Assembly: GCF_013415115.1 (NCBI RefSeq)
Contig: NZ_JACCDD010000005.1
Coordinates: forward strand, 1-64,000
From: Vreelandella zhaodongensis
GTDB taxonomy: Bacteria; Pseudomonadota; Gammaproteobacteria; Pseudomonadales; Halomonadaceae
Direction of reading: 5' to 3'
Length of the DNA stretch: 64,000 bases
Numbering within the stretch: position 1 is the stretch's first letter; every line of letters starts with the position of its first letter. Positions 51,224 to 60,441 of this stretch are shown here, one piece after another. A program made the position numbers and the translations under genes. Under the pieces are notes generated by a model that worked only from the letters and a program-made list of their open reading frames with translations, ran no database searches and was not told the DNA's origin.

Positions 51224-52219
51224 TTAATCGTTATCGCTCTCTCCTGCGTGGTTTTGCGACTGGATCTGCCCCCGAGGGAGCCCGTCACTATTAACAAAGT
51301 AGGTTGCGCTTAAGGTGTCGTGAATTGCAGCAAAGCCAATCTGCAGCTCATCCACAAAGGCGTGCAGCTTGCTTGGTGAATGGGCTAGTGCCTGAATGTC
51401 GGCGTCCACCACATCTGCTCGTACAAGCGATACCGTTGCTGCCACGCGATCTTGCCTGGGTAACAGCTGAAGCTCGTGCCCCACCATTTCCAAACTGCAA
51501 GCGATAGAGCGTGGAAGGTTAGGATCTTGCAGTAAAAAACGCAGTACATCGGGCCCGCGCACCCGCAAACGGACTTGCTGGCGATACATCTGATAGGCGG
51601 TGAGCGACTTCAACACACTCATCCATTGCAGATTTTCAAATGGCAGCAGTTCTTCGGGATTTTGCGGCAGCAGGCTAGCTGAACGAACATCAACAATGCG
51701 GGTGGTCATGTCCGCACGCTCTAAGTGGCGTCCCAGTTTAATAAAGGTTCGAGCAGGGCCGTAACTGAGTGTCCCTTCGATTAAACCTGTTAATGTTTGG
51801 CAGCCACGAATCACGCTTTTCAAAAAGGCATCTCTCCGCCGTGGGCTAACGCCATTTTCCGCATGCTCTGCAACACTAAGATAGAGTTGATTGACCTCTT
51901 CCCAGATCTCCCTCGGCACGACATCGCGGGTAGTACGCAGGTTTTCTCGGGCGCTCGCTAAGGCAGCCAAAATAGAACTACCATTTTGCGAGTCGGCACA
52001 CAAAAAGTGCACCACGCTACGTTCATCAAAGCTTGAATGGCGCTCATTAAATGCTTCCAACGTGCCGGTCATTTCAATCAGCGGCGCCCAGCCCAGGGGT
52101 AAATGGCGCGGCAAATCCAGCATTAGGTGGCTATTGACGCTCAGTAGCCGAGCAGTGTCTTCGGCCCGTTCGATGTAACGCGCCATCCAGTAGAGGTTTT
52201 CAGCTACGCGTGACAGCAT
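51224..52219 (-). CDS. Alpha-E domain protein (DUF403)
   Basis: About 331 residues, all helical. MLSRVAENLYWMARYIERAEDTARLL at the start is the alpha-E (DUF403) signature. These proteins accompany circularly permuted ATP-grasp ligases and transglutaminase-like proteins in conserved operons, proposed to make or cleave peptide-type metabolites. It starts 4 bp after the ATP-grasp stop, with its ribosome binding site inside that gene. Confidence 0.9.
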   Translation of the reverse strand: MLSRVAENLYWMARYIERAEDTARLLSVNSHLMLDLPRHLPLGWAPLIEMTGTLEAFNERHSSFDERSVVHFLCADSQNGSSILAALASARENLRTTRDVVPREIWEEVNQLYLSVAEHAENGVSPRRRDAFLKSVIRGCQTLTGLIEGTLSYGPARTFIKLGRHLERADMTTRIVDVRSASLLPQNPEELLPFENLQWMSVLKSLTAYQMYRQQVRLRVRGPDVLRFLLQDPNLPRSIACSLEMVGHELQLLPRQDRVAATVSLVRADVVDADIQALAHSPSKLHAFVDELQIGFAAIHDTLSATYFVNSDGLPRGQIQSQNHAGESDND

Positions 52220-52223
52220 GGCG

Positions 52224-53708
52224 CTAGACTCCTTCCTGCTCAGCGGCAGCCGCCGCGTTCTCGTCGGTTTCAACAATCCAGGTATCTTTACTGCCGCCAC
52301 CTTGGGAAGAGTTCACCACCAGAGAGCCTTCCACCAGAGCAACCCGAGTTAAACCACCGGTGGTCACATGGGTTTCTGGGCCGGAAAGAATAAACGGGCG
52401 AAGGTCTACGTGGCGCGGCTGCGGCAAGCCATTCGCCAGCGTGGGAGTGGTGGAAAGTGCCAGGGTAGGCTGAGCCATATAGTTACGCGGGTTGGCTTTA
52501 ATCAACCGAGCAAATTCATCGCGGGTCTCTTTAGTGGAGCGTGGGCCGATCAACATGCCATAACCGCCAGACTCATTCGCTGGTTTCACAACCAGTTCAT
52601 CCAGGTGCTCCAGCACATAGTTGCGATCATCTTCAAACATGCATAAATAGCTAGGCACGTTTGGCAGCAATGGTTCTTGGTCGAGATAGTAGCGAATGAT
52701 CTCAGGTACAAAGGCATAAACGACTTTATCGTCGGCGACTCCTGCTCCTGGTGCATTGGCAAGTGCCACTTTTCCCGCCCGCCAGGCGCGCATTAACCCC
52801 GCTACCCCAAGCATTGAGTCTGGATTAAACGCCTCAGGATCAAGAAACTCATCGTCTACACGACGATAAATCACATCAACGCGACGCAGCCCTTCAACCG
52901 TGCGCATATACACTACGTCGTCATCATCGACCAGCAAGTCGCTACCCTGCACTAGCTCTACACCCATTTGCTGAGCGAGGTAGGCGTGTTCAAAGTAGGC
53001 AGAGTTATAGATACCTGGTGTTAGCACCACCACCTGGGGGTCATCGCCGGGGCGTGGCGACATCGACGCTAACATGTCGTATAGCTGGGCAACGTAATCA
53101 TCCACGGGAAGAATTTTGCCAGACGCAAATAACTCAGGCAGCACGCGCTTGGTTACGTTGCGATTTTCAAGCATATACGACACACCCGAGGGGATGCGCA
53201 AATTATCTTCCAGCACATAAAGCGTGCCATCACCACCACGCACTAAGTCTGATCCGCAAATATGCGCCCAAATACCATGGGGAGGATTAACACCGACACA
53301 CTGGGGTCGGAAGTTAGCCGACTGAGCCAACACTTCAGCGGGTAACACTTTGTCTTTAACTACTTTTTGATCATGATAAAGATCATCAATAAAAAGATTA
53401 AGCGCCTGCACGCGCTGTTTTAAACCGGCTTCGGTTTTACGCCATTCGTTGGCAGAAATGATGCGTGGAACAATATCAAAGGGCCATGCACGATCAATCA
53501 TGGCGCCTTCCGAATAAACAGTAAACGTAATCCCCATGGTCCTGATAGCAATTTCGGCAGCTGTTTTACGCTCTGCTAACTCTTCCGCACTAAACCTTGC
53601 CAACATATTGCACAGCTCATCAGCCGAGGCACGTGGTTTGCCTGGCGCCGCTAGTAACTCATCGTAATAGTCACGGCACGCATAGTTATTCCAATTCACT
53701 TGGCTCAT
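52224..53708 (-). CDS. Circularly permuted ATP-grasp protein
   Basis: A 494-residue protein matching the circularly permuted type 2 ATP-grasp family: YEDNLRIPSGVSYMLENRNVTKRVLPELF-type segment (about 164-192), VVLTPGIYNSAYFEHAYLAQQMGVELVQGSDL and VVKPANESGGYGMLIG (ATP-binding). By family it is an amidoligase acting on a carboxylate. Pairs with the alpha-E gene in the same operon; divergent from the transglutaminase operon. Confidence 0.9.
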   Translation of the reverse strand: MSQVNWNNYACRDYYDELLAAPGKPRASADELCNMLARFSAEELAERKTAAEIAIRTMGITFTVYSEGAMIDRAWPFDIVPRIISANEWRKTEAGLKQRVQALNLFIDDLYHDQKVVKDKVLPAEVLAQSANFRPQCVGVNPPHGIWAHICGSDLVRGGDGTLYVLEDNLRIPSGVSYMLENRNVTKRVLPELFASGKILPVDDYVAQLYDMLASMSPRPGDDPQVVVLTPGIYNSAYFEHAYLAQQMGVELVQGSDLLVDDDDVVYMRTVEGLRRVDVIYRRVDDEFLDPEAFNPDSMLGVAGLMRAWRAGKVALANAPGAGVADDKVVYAFVPEIIRYYLDQEPLLPNVPSYLCMFEDDRNYVLEHLDELVVKPANESGGYGMLIGPRSTKETRDEFARLIKANPRNYMAQPTLALSTTPTLANGLPQPRHVDLRPFILSGPETHVTTGGLTRVALVEGSLVVNSSQGGGSKDTWIVETDENAAAAAEQEGV

Positions 53709-54108
53709 GGGCGCTCTCCTGGCGCATATGGTGGAAGTAGTAACTTCCTCTAACGTAGTGCAGGCCTACCCCCGCGCGAACTACGCAGTTCTTTGCACAT
53801 ATAAGCACGCAAAATACATACCATATTTTTCGCTATTTCAACGCTAAGAGAATTATCTTGACGAGCCCCCAAAGCGACTCTCCTGCTTAATAGTTGCTTT
53901 TATTTAACACTTTGGCGTTCAACTTAAAACATCAAATAAAAGCACCAAAATAGCGCGCACAACTAACACCAATGGTGCATTTTATTTTTTTCACACTTCT
54001 TAAACGGCTTAGTGAATTTTGCAGCTGAAAAAAAACCTAACTACAACGATACTTCTGTTACTTACCTCTCTTAACCGAGGCTTCTTAAAGGCGGATCGTT
54101 TGTTATAG
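53709..54108. other. AT-rich intergenic control region between the two amidoligase operons
   Basis: About 400 bp without a gene. It is AT-rich with several T/A runs and probably holds the promoters of the divergent operons. No clear -10/-35 or operator was identified. A MITE lies at its right end. Confidence 0.4.
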
Positions 54109-54268
54109 AGAGCCTCTGTTTAATGTGATGGGCGCAGATCAGACAAGGCAAAATCAACGAACAAAAGACCATGCTCGCGTTCAAGTTTACGGGCTGCAAA
54201 TGAGCATTTCGCGCACGAGGCGATTTTGAACGTAGTATAGTCAAGCGCCATCGTTAATCAGAGGTTTC
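54109..54268. mobile_element. MITE copy 2 (160 bp)
   Basis: AGAGCCTCTGTTTAAT and (rc) GAAACCTCTGATTAAC terminal repeats, flanked by ATAG on both sides (54105-54108 and 54269-54272), 4 bp as in copy 1 (CTAG). Interior shares CAGACAAGGCAAAA, CTCGCGTTC, GCGCACGAGGCGATTTT and AGTATRGYCAAGCG blocks with 19767-19937. It sits 25 bp upstream of the transglutaminase start, so it may affect expression of that operon. Confidence 0.87.
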
Positions 54269-54293
54269 ATAGACTTACCTTAGAGAGTGACTT

Positions 54294-55196
54294 ATGCCCA
54301 CACGTGTTGCCTTACACCACCGAACGACTTATCGTTTTGATCGGCCAGTAAATTTGTCACCCCACATTGCTCGTCTACGCCCTGCCCCCCAATGTCGGAC
54401 TCATATTGATGATTACTCACTTGCCGTTTCTGGAGAAGATCACTTTTTAAACTGGCAGCAAGACCCGTTTGGTAACTTTAATGCGCGCATCGTGTTTCCC
54501 GAACCACGTAACGAACTGATTATCACGGTCAAGCTCACTGCGTCGATGGCCATGATTAACCCATTTGATTTTTTTCTGGAAGAATTCGCCCAAAGAACCC
54601 CTTTCGCCTATCCCGGGGAGCTTAGCAAAGCACTATGGATTTACCTTGAGGCCACCGAGGCGGGCCCTCGGCTAAGCGAGTGGCTTAAAGAGATTCCTAG
54701 AGAGCCTATTAACAGCGTTGATTTTTTGGTTGCCCTGAACCAGCGTCTCAACAACGACATCAGCTACTTGTTACGCCTGGAGCCCGGCGTGCAGAGCTGT
54801 GAAGAGACATTGACACTGGGCAGGGGTTCCTGTCGTGACAGCGCATGGCTGCTGGTGCAAATCTGTCGCCATTTAGGGCTAGCCGCTCGCTTTGTATCCG
54901 GTTATTTGATTCAGCTTGCCGCCGATGAAAAAGGTGTGGATGAAAAAGGCGTGGATGACCCACATAGCAAAGACGTTGACCGCGCTGACCTACACGCCTG
55001 GACAGAGGTTTTTTTACCTGGAGCAGGCTGGATAGGCCTGGACCCCACCTCGGGACTGTTGGCTGGCGAAGGGCACATCCCTCTGGCTGCCACCCCCACT
55101 ACCGACAGTGCTGCCGCCATCACTGGCTCCTCCGAAAAGTGCGACACCGAGTTTAGTGTGGACATGTATATCGAGCGTATCCCGCGAACCCCATAA
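54294..55196 (+). CDS. Transglutaminase-like domain protein
   Basis: A 300-residue cytoplasmic cysteine protease-fold protein. LGRGSCRDSAWLLVQICR has the catalytic Cys (about 181), LHAWTEVFLPG the His and LDPTSGLLAGE the Asp. Just before the His is DEKGVDEKGVDDPHS, from a 15-bp direct repeat at 54924-54953. The family partner of permuted ATP-grasp and alpha-E proteins; it may cleave or cross-link amide-bonded products. Confidence 0.9.
   Translation: MPTRVALHHRTTYRFDRPVNLSPHIARLRPAPQCRTHIDDYSLAVSGEDHFLNWQQDPFGNFNARIVFPEPRNELIITVKLTASMAMINPFDFFLEEFAQRTPFAYPGELSKALWIYLEATEAGPRLSEWLKEIPREPINSVDFLVALNQRLNNDISYLLRLEPGVQSCEETLTLGRGSCRDSAWLLVQICRHLGLAARFVSGYLIQLAADEKGVDEKGVDDPHSKDVDRADLHAWTEVFLPGAGWIGLDPTSGLLAGEGHIPLAATPTTDSAAAITGSSEKCDTEFSVDMYIERIPRTP
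54924..54953 (+). repeat. Two 15-bp direct repeats in the transglutaminase gene
   Basis: GATGAAAAAGGTGTG and GATGAAAAAGGCGTG in tandem, then GATGAC. They encode DEKGVDEKGV, between the Cys and His elements, in frame. Confidence 0.9.
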
Positions 55197-55322
55197 GTGA
55201 CCAAGCCCTTTAGCGGCCAACATTGGCAAGCAGTTTTGCTGCAGTTCGGTCAAGCTTATGCTTTCCTATTAACGTGCGCTGCAGGATAATTCGCAGCTTA
55301 TTCGCTTAGGACGACAAGGATC

Positions 55323-57728
55323 ATGACGGCCCCTGCTTCTCCCCCGCTTCTCAAGCTCGGTACTGCCGAACTTGTTGAGGACTACGTCAACCAGCTTTGC
55401 AAGGGACAGCCCAGCATATTCGATGCCATGGTAGATCGTCATGGTCAGTTGCGTCCTGGCTGGGAAAGTCTTCTAGGGGCGCTTGAAGCACGTGGTCCAG
55501 AGGGCCGTCTTCAGCAGCATGAAGAGATTCAGCGCCTGCTAGCCGAAAATGGCGTTATCTTTAATATGCACGATGACGCCCGACGCTCCTGGCGACTTGA
55601 CCCACTCCCCTGGGTCATCGACCACGCCCAGTGGCAAGCCCTGGAGCTAGGGTTAATTCAACGTAGTCGGCTGTTGAACGCGCTTTTTGATGATATCTAT
55701 GGCGCGCGTAGCTTGTTTGATACGGGCTTATTGCCGACACAAACGTTACTCGCCTCGCCGCACTTATTGCTACCCTGCCATGGTTCGCAACCCAGTGACC
55801 GTCCCGCCATTAGTTTTCACGGCGTAGATGTCATCCAAGATGCGAACGGGCAGTGGCGCGTCATTGGGGATCGTTTACAGGCTCCGTCTGGTACAGGGTT
55901 CACCCTCGAAAACCGCATCTTAATGGCGCGGGCGCTACCCGATATTTACCGCAATGCCCCCTTAAAGCGGTTGGCTGGCTTTCTCGACAATTATCACCGC
56001 ACGCTCACCGCGCTTGCCTACCAACACCGTGACAACCCAAACATCGTGCTGCTTACCCCAGGGCCAAGCAGCCCGCGCTATTTTGAGCACGCGTATCTCG
56101 CTAACTATCTCAATATCGACCTTGCCGAGGGGCAGGATCTGATTGTCCGAGACACCCAGCTATGGCTACGCACCCTGGGCGGTTTACAGCCAGTGGATGT
56201 GGTACTTCGTCACTGCAATGATGCTTTGTGTGACCCGCTTGAACTTCGTGGCGACTCCCAGCTAGGCGTACCTGGCTTACTACAAGCAGCCCGCTCTGGC
56301 GGCGTGGCGATGTCAAACGCATTAGGCGTGGGTATCTTGGAGTCGCCCGAGCTTGCCGACTACCTCCCTGCCCTTTGCGAGCATTTGCTGGGTGAAAAGC
56401 TGCTTCTGCCAAATGCCGATGCTGCGACACAACCAGCCACTGCCCCTGTATTTGATAATCAGATGCAGCGCTTATCGCCCACCACCATGAATCTGCGCTG
56501 TTTTATTACTCGCGCATCAAGTCGTTTGACAACGGCAGGCCAGCAGCTCAGTGACTATCACGTCATGCCGGGCGGCTTAGCCTGGGTAGGCTCGCCAGGC
56601 TCACCTTCATTAACTAGCCCCATCGTGAAAGATGTATGGGTCACGGCAGATACGCCCCAGCCCCATGTTAGTCAGCTTCGCCAAGCCCGCGGGCCGGTCG
56701 TTGCCACTCGGGACGGCACCGACCTTCCTAGTCGTGTGGCCGAGAGCCTATTTTGGTTAGGCCGCTACGGCGAACGTCTGGATGCACGCGCACGCTTACT
56801 TCGTGAAGCGCTAATGCGGTTACTGGAAGTTGACCAAGACGAAATCGCCGACCAGTTACTCGATGAACTGCTGATCGCGCTGAATATCACCACGCTAAAC
56901 GATGATAGTGACGGCACGAAACCACCGCTCGTCGGTTTCGTGCAGAAGCGTGGTGCGCTGCTCGCACAGTTTGATGACACTGATACCAAGGCCTTGCATG
57001 CACTGTTTGACCAACTACTGCGGAACGCCCGTAGTGTGCGCGACCATCTAGGTGATGACTCGTGGCGCGTCATCAACCAGCTTAGCCAGCGCGTCGGCTC
57101 CTTTAATTCAAGCCTGGGCGCCAGTGCTGCTCGGCGCGCCTGTGAAGAACTTTCCGCCCAGATAGCCGCCTTTTTTGGCCTGTGCAATGAAACCATGCCC
57201 CACCACTATGGCTGGCGGTTTATGGATATCGGGCGCTTTTTGGATCGCGTGTTAGGGCTGCTATCGCTACTCAAACTCACGCTCAACGCGCCACATACAC
57301 CGGGGCTTGCGCTGTGGGAAGTGGTACTGGCAACCACCGATAACTTTACCGCTTACCGCCGGCGCTACCGTAGCGAGCTGCACCCGGAGGCGATTCTAGA
57401 TTTACTGCTATTTGACGAAACGAACCCGCGTTCGGTGGGTTACATGCTCAAACGCCTTGAGCGCCAAATGAACCGCTTGCCGGGCAGTGCATCTCCCTAC
57501 CGTAATGCAGAGCGCCGCCTGCTGATCCAAGCCAACGCAGCGCTGCATCTGGCTGATATTGACCGCCTCAGCCATCTGGCCGAAACTCCCGAAGCGCAAG
57601 AAGCGCTAGCACAGTTGCTTGATGAACTGATTAATCCACTAAGCGCCCTTTCTGATGCTATCAGCCATAGTCATTTCAGCCATGTCGAACGGCCGCGCCA
57701 ATTGGTTAGCATGGAGCTTGGCGCATGA
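55323..57728 (+). CDS. Fused ATP-grasp / alpha-E protein
   Basis: 801 residues: permuted ATP-grasp (about 1-465; VIGDRLQAPSGTGFTLENRILMARALPDIY, VVLLTPGPSSPRYFEHAYLA-type segment) followed by alpha-E (about 468-790; LPSRVAESLFWLGRYGERL). It is the one-chain version of the pair at 51224-53708, in opposite orientation. Some ATP-binding residues in the C-terminal half of the grasp part differ from the split version (no KPANESGGYGM-type motif was seen), so this copy may be non-catalytic in the ligase part. Confidence 0.88.
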   Translation: MTAPASPPLLKLGTAELVEDYVNQLCKGQPSIFDAMVDRHGQLRPGWESLLGALEARGPEGRLQQHEEIQRLLAENGVIFNMHDDARRSWRLDPLPWVIDHAQWQALELGLIQRSRLLNALFDDIYGARSLFDTGLLPTQTLLASPHLLLPCHGSQPSDRPAISFHGVDVIQDANGQWRVIGDRLQAPSGTGFTLENRILMARALPDIYRNAPLKRLAGFLDNYHRTLTALAYQHRDNPNIVLLTPGPSSPRYFEHAYLANYLNIDLAEGQDLIVRDTQLWLRTLGGLQPVDVVLRHCNDALCDPLELRGDSQLGVPGLLQAARSGGVAMSNALGVGILESPELADYLPALCEHLLGEKLLLPNADAATQPATAPVFDNQMQRLSPTTMNLRCFITRASSRLTTAGQQLSDYHVMPGGLAWVGSPGSPSLTSPIVKDVWVTADTPQPHVSQLRQARGPVVATRDGTDLPSRVAESLFWLGRYGERLDARARLLREALMRLLEVDQDEIADQLLDELLIALNITTLNDDSDGTKPPLVGFVQKRGALLAQFDDTDTKALHALFDQLLRNARSVRDHLGDDSWRVINQLSQRVGSFNSSLGASAARRACEELSAQIAAFFGLCNETMPHHYGWRFMDIGRFLDRVLGLLSLLKLTLNAPHTPGLALWEVVLATTDNFTAYRRRYRSELHPEAILDLLLFDETNPRSVGYMLKRLERQMNRLPGSASPYRNAERRLLIQANAALHLADIDRLSHLAETPEAQEALAQLLDELINPLSALSDAISHSHFSHVERPRQLVSMELGA

Positions 57729-58594
57729 ATTACACCCTACGACACACCACGCGTTATCACTACAGCGCGCCCGTCACGCTATGCCATAGCGAAGCACGGG
57801 TGCTGCCACGCAAAACGCTCCACCAGGAGTGCGGTGCATCCGAGTTAACCATCAGCCCACTACCGCGGGTACAAGCGGAACGACGCGATGTATTTGGCAA
57901 CCGTGTGCTCTATTTTGCGATGGAAGACGTCCACCAATCGCTAGACGTGACGGTGGTCACTCAGCTCAATACCCAGCCGCTGGCTCCTCTACCTGCCTTT
58001 TCGCCTGCCTGGGAAAGCATCGCAGAACAGCTCCACAGCGATAGCCGCTTTGATATGCAACTATATCGCCTGGATTCGCCGTTTATTCGCCGTAACGCTG
58101 AATTAGCTGCCTTTGCTCGCAGCTGCTTCACACCCGGCCGACCGCTTGTTGAGAGCGCGCTGGCCCTCAACCAGCTGATCTACGATACCTTTGAGTACGA
58201 CCCTAGTTTCACTACGCTCGCTACCCCGTTAAGCGATGTACTGGCTAACCGCCGTGGGGTGTGCCAGGATTTTGCTCACTTAGCGATTGGCGCACTGCGC
58301 TCAGTGGGCTTGGCCGCACGCTACGTCAGCGGCTACCTGGAAACCCAGCCACCTCCCGGCCAGCCAAGGTTAGTGGGCGCAGACGCCTCTCATGCTTGGT
58401 TAGCCACTTGGATTCCTGACTGGGGCTGGCTGGCGCTCGACCCGACCAATGGCACCATCGCTGGCGAACAGCACCCCGTGCTCGCTTGGGGGCGTGACTA
58501 TGCGGATGTCGCGCCGCTAAAAGGCGTCATGAACGGCGGTGGCGAACATCAGCTAGAGGTCGAGGTAGATGTGATGCCGACTAGCGCTGGATAA
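57725..58594 (+). CDS. Transglutaminase-like domain protein
   Basis: A 289-residue protein: NRRGVCQDFAHLAIGALRSVGL (Cys about 180), SHAWLATWIPDWGWLALDPTNGTIAGEQH (His and Asp). Its ATG overlaps the stop of the fused gene (ATGA), so it is translated with it. Sequence is divergent from the 54294 gene, so two distinct transglutaminases serve the locus. It overlaps the convergent TRAP gene by 14 bp. Confidence 0.9.
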   Translation: MNYTLRHTTRYHYSAPVTLCHSEARVLPRKTLHQECGASELTISPLPRVQAERRDVFGNRVLYFAMEDVHQSLDVTVVTQLNTQPLAPLPAFSPAWESIAEQLHSDSRFDMQLYRLDSPFIRRNAELAAFARSCFTPGRPLVESALALNQLIYDTFEYDPSFTTLATPLSDVLANRRGVCQDFAHLAIGALRSVGLAARYVSGYLETQPPPGQPRLVGADASHAWLATWIPDWGWLALDPTNGTIAGEQHPVLAWGRDYADVAPLKGVMNGGGEHQLEVEVDVMPTSAG

Positions 58595-59846
58595 GCCCAT
58601 TGGTTAACCACGGAAACCAGGCGAGAAGCACTAGCGTCACTAAGGTCGCCAGCAAAAATGGCAGCAGTGCGCGAAAGATTTTGAGTGGCGGCGCGCCGGT
58701 CATCGAGGAAGCGATAAACAGCCCTGCCCCCACGGGAGGCGTTAAAAGACCCATTACCAACGTTAAACACACCACCACACCAAACTGATAAGGGCTAATA
58801 GCGAATTGGCTCTGGGCAATCGGCATTAAAATCGGCACCACCAAGATCAGCGCTGCAATACCATCAATCACCATCCCTACCAACAGCAGTGCGCCAATCA
58901 CCAGCAGCAAAAACACGAAGGGGTCACTTGTAAACGCAGCTATCCAGGCGGCGGCCATTTGTGGCAGGCGTTCGTAAACCACCACCCAGCCAAACACACC
59001 AGCGGCAGCAATCAGCATAATCACTAGACCCGCATTGATCGCCGTACGCGTCAGCACCTGAGGCAGTTGGGTCAAACGCAAATCACGATATACAAAGCGG
59101 CCCATTATTAGCGCCGCCAGCGAGGCCAACGCGGCCGATTCAGTGGGCGTGGCAATGCCCCATAAAATACCACCAATAATGATCACAGGAATGAGCAGCG
59201 CAGGCAGCCCCCAAAGCAAGTCATGGAGCGCCTGACGGCGGCTGGGCCACTGACCTTTGGGATATTGTTGCACTAAGCCTACCAGGGCAATCACCACGAA
59301 AAAGCTAGCTCCCAGTAGCAACCCGGGCAGCAATCCGGCAATAAACATTTCCGCAATGGGCACCTGAGCCATCACCCCAAACAGCACAAACAGCATGGAA
59401 GGCGGAATAATGGGCGACAGAAGCCCTCCAGCAGCGGTAATCGCTGCGCTGTAGGGTTTATCGTAGCCCTCCTGCTCCATCGCTGGCACCATCGCCCGGG
59501 ACATAATGGCAATTTGTGAGGCCGCCGAACCAATAATCGCCGCCATCATCATGTTGGCGACTAAATTAATATAGGCAAGGCCACCACGAAAACCACCCAC
59601 TAAAATGCGCGCTAATGCAATTAACCGGCGAGTTAAACCGCCTTCGTTCATTAACTCGCCCGCCAGCATAAACAGCGGAATCGCCAACAACCCATAGCTT
59701 TCAATGGCACTAAACAGCTGCTGCGGGTAAGAATCAAACAGCACCGTATTACCCGACACCTGGATATACCACATGGCGGTCAACGCCAGTACTAGCGCAA
59801 TTGGCACGGCACCAAGCAACAGCAGCAAAAAAACAGCAATCGTCAT
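58581..59846 (-). CDS. TRAP transporter large permease (DctM-type)
   Basis: A 421-residue protein with 12-13 membrane segments: LFMLAGELMNEGGLTRRLIALARILVGGFRGGLAYINLVANMMMAAIIGSAASQIA is the DctM signature. It moves an organic acid or related solute with sodium, using the binding protein at 60442. Third gene of the operon (P, Q, M). Substrate not determined. Confidence 0.93.
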   Translation of the reverse strand: MTIAVFLLLLLGAVPIALVLALTAMWYIQVSGNTVLFDSYPQQLFSAIESYGLLAIPLFMLAGELMNEGGLTRRLIALARILVGGFRGGLAYINLVANMMMAAIIGSAASQIAIMSRAMVPAMEQEGYDKPYSAAITAAGGLLSPIIPPSMLFVLFGVMAQVPIAEMFIAGLLPGLLLGASFFVVIALVGLVQQYPKGQWPSRRQALHDLLWGLPALLIPVIIIGGILWGIATPTESAALASLAALIMGRFVYRDLRLTQLPQVLTRTAINAGLVIMLIAAAGVFGWVVVYERLPQMAAAWIAAFTSDPFVFLLLVIGALLLVGMVIDGIAALILVVPILMPIAQSQFAISPYQFGVVVCLTLVMGLLTPPVGAGLFIASSMTGAPPLKIFRALLPFLLATLVTLVLLAWFPWLTNGLIQR

Positions 59847-59879
59847 AAACCCACCATTAACATATAAGCCTTGTCCGGG

Positions 59880-60440
59880 TTATCGTGGGGAATTGGCGGT
59901 GGGTGCTGTGGGAGCTCGCCACTGATTAAGCGACTGCAAAAGGTTCGCCACACCATGCAAACTAAGAGAAAGTGCAAACCACGGGACAATCAGCCACGCC
60001 CAGAATTTTTTAACCCCTAGCGTGGAGGTATTCTCAGCATAAATAAAATTAAATGTCTGCCCCTGAAACGCGCGGATATCGAACCCCGCTTGCACAAGTG
60101 CAAGGGGTTGATACCAGCGCCAGCATAGCCACACGAGCAGCAAGGCAAATACCAGCACCATCGTATCGACCCACACGCCAATGAGCTGGCGACCTTTGGG
60201 AGGCAGAAACTCACTTAACAGTGTCACAGCGATCCCTTGGCGGCGTTTAAGCACTGCCCCCGCAATCAGAAACGTCATCCAAATCATGGCATAAATGGCC
60301 AGCTCGCTAATCCAGTAAAGCGGGCTACCCATCGCGCGAAACGCAATGTTGGTGAGAATCAAACAGGTCACCGCCGCTGCCAAAGCAGCGGCGGTGATTT
60401 CTTCACAACGGGCCAGCCCCGAAGAGAAACGTTGCAGCAT
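59880..60440 (-). CDS. TRAP transporter small permease (DctQ-type)
   Basis: About 186 residues with four membrane helices; it bridges the binding protein and the large permease. ATG 60440 is 1 bp after the binding-protein stop, with GAGGAG inside the end of that gene, hence coupled translation. The typical RRxGLIxVxxL region is degenerate here. Confidence 0.9.
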   Translation of the reverse strand: MLQRFSSGLARCEEITAAALAAAVTCLILTNIAFRAMGSPLYWISELAIYAMIWMTFLIAGAVLKRRQGIAVTLLSEFLPPKGRQLIGVWVDTMVLVFALLLVWLCWRWYQPLALVQAGFDIRAFQGQTFNFIYAENTSTLGVKKFWAWLIVPWFALSLSLHGVANLLQSLNQWRAPTAPTANSPR

Positions 60441-60441
60441 C

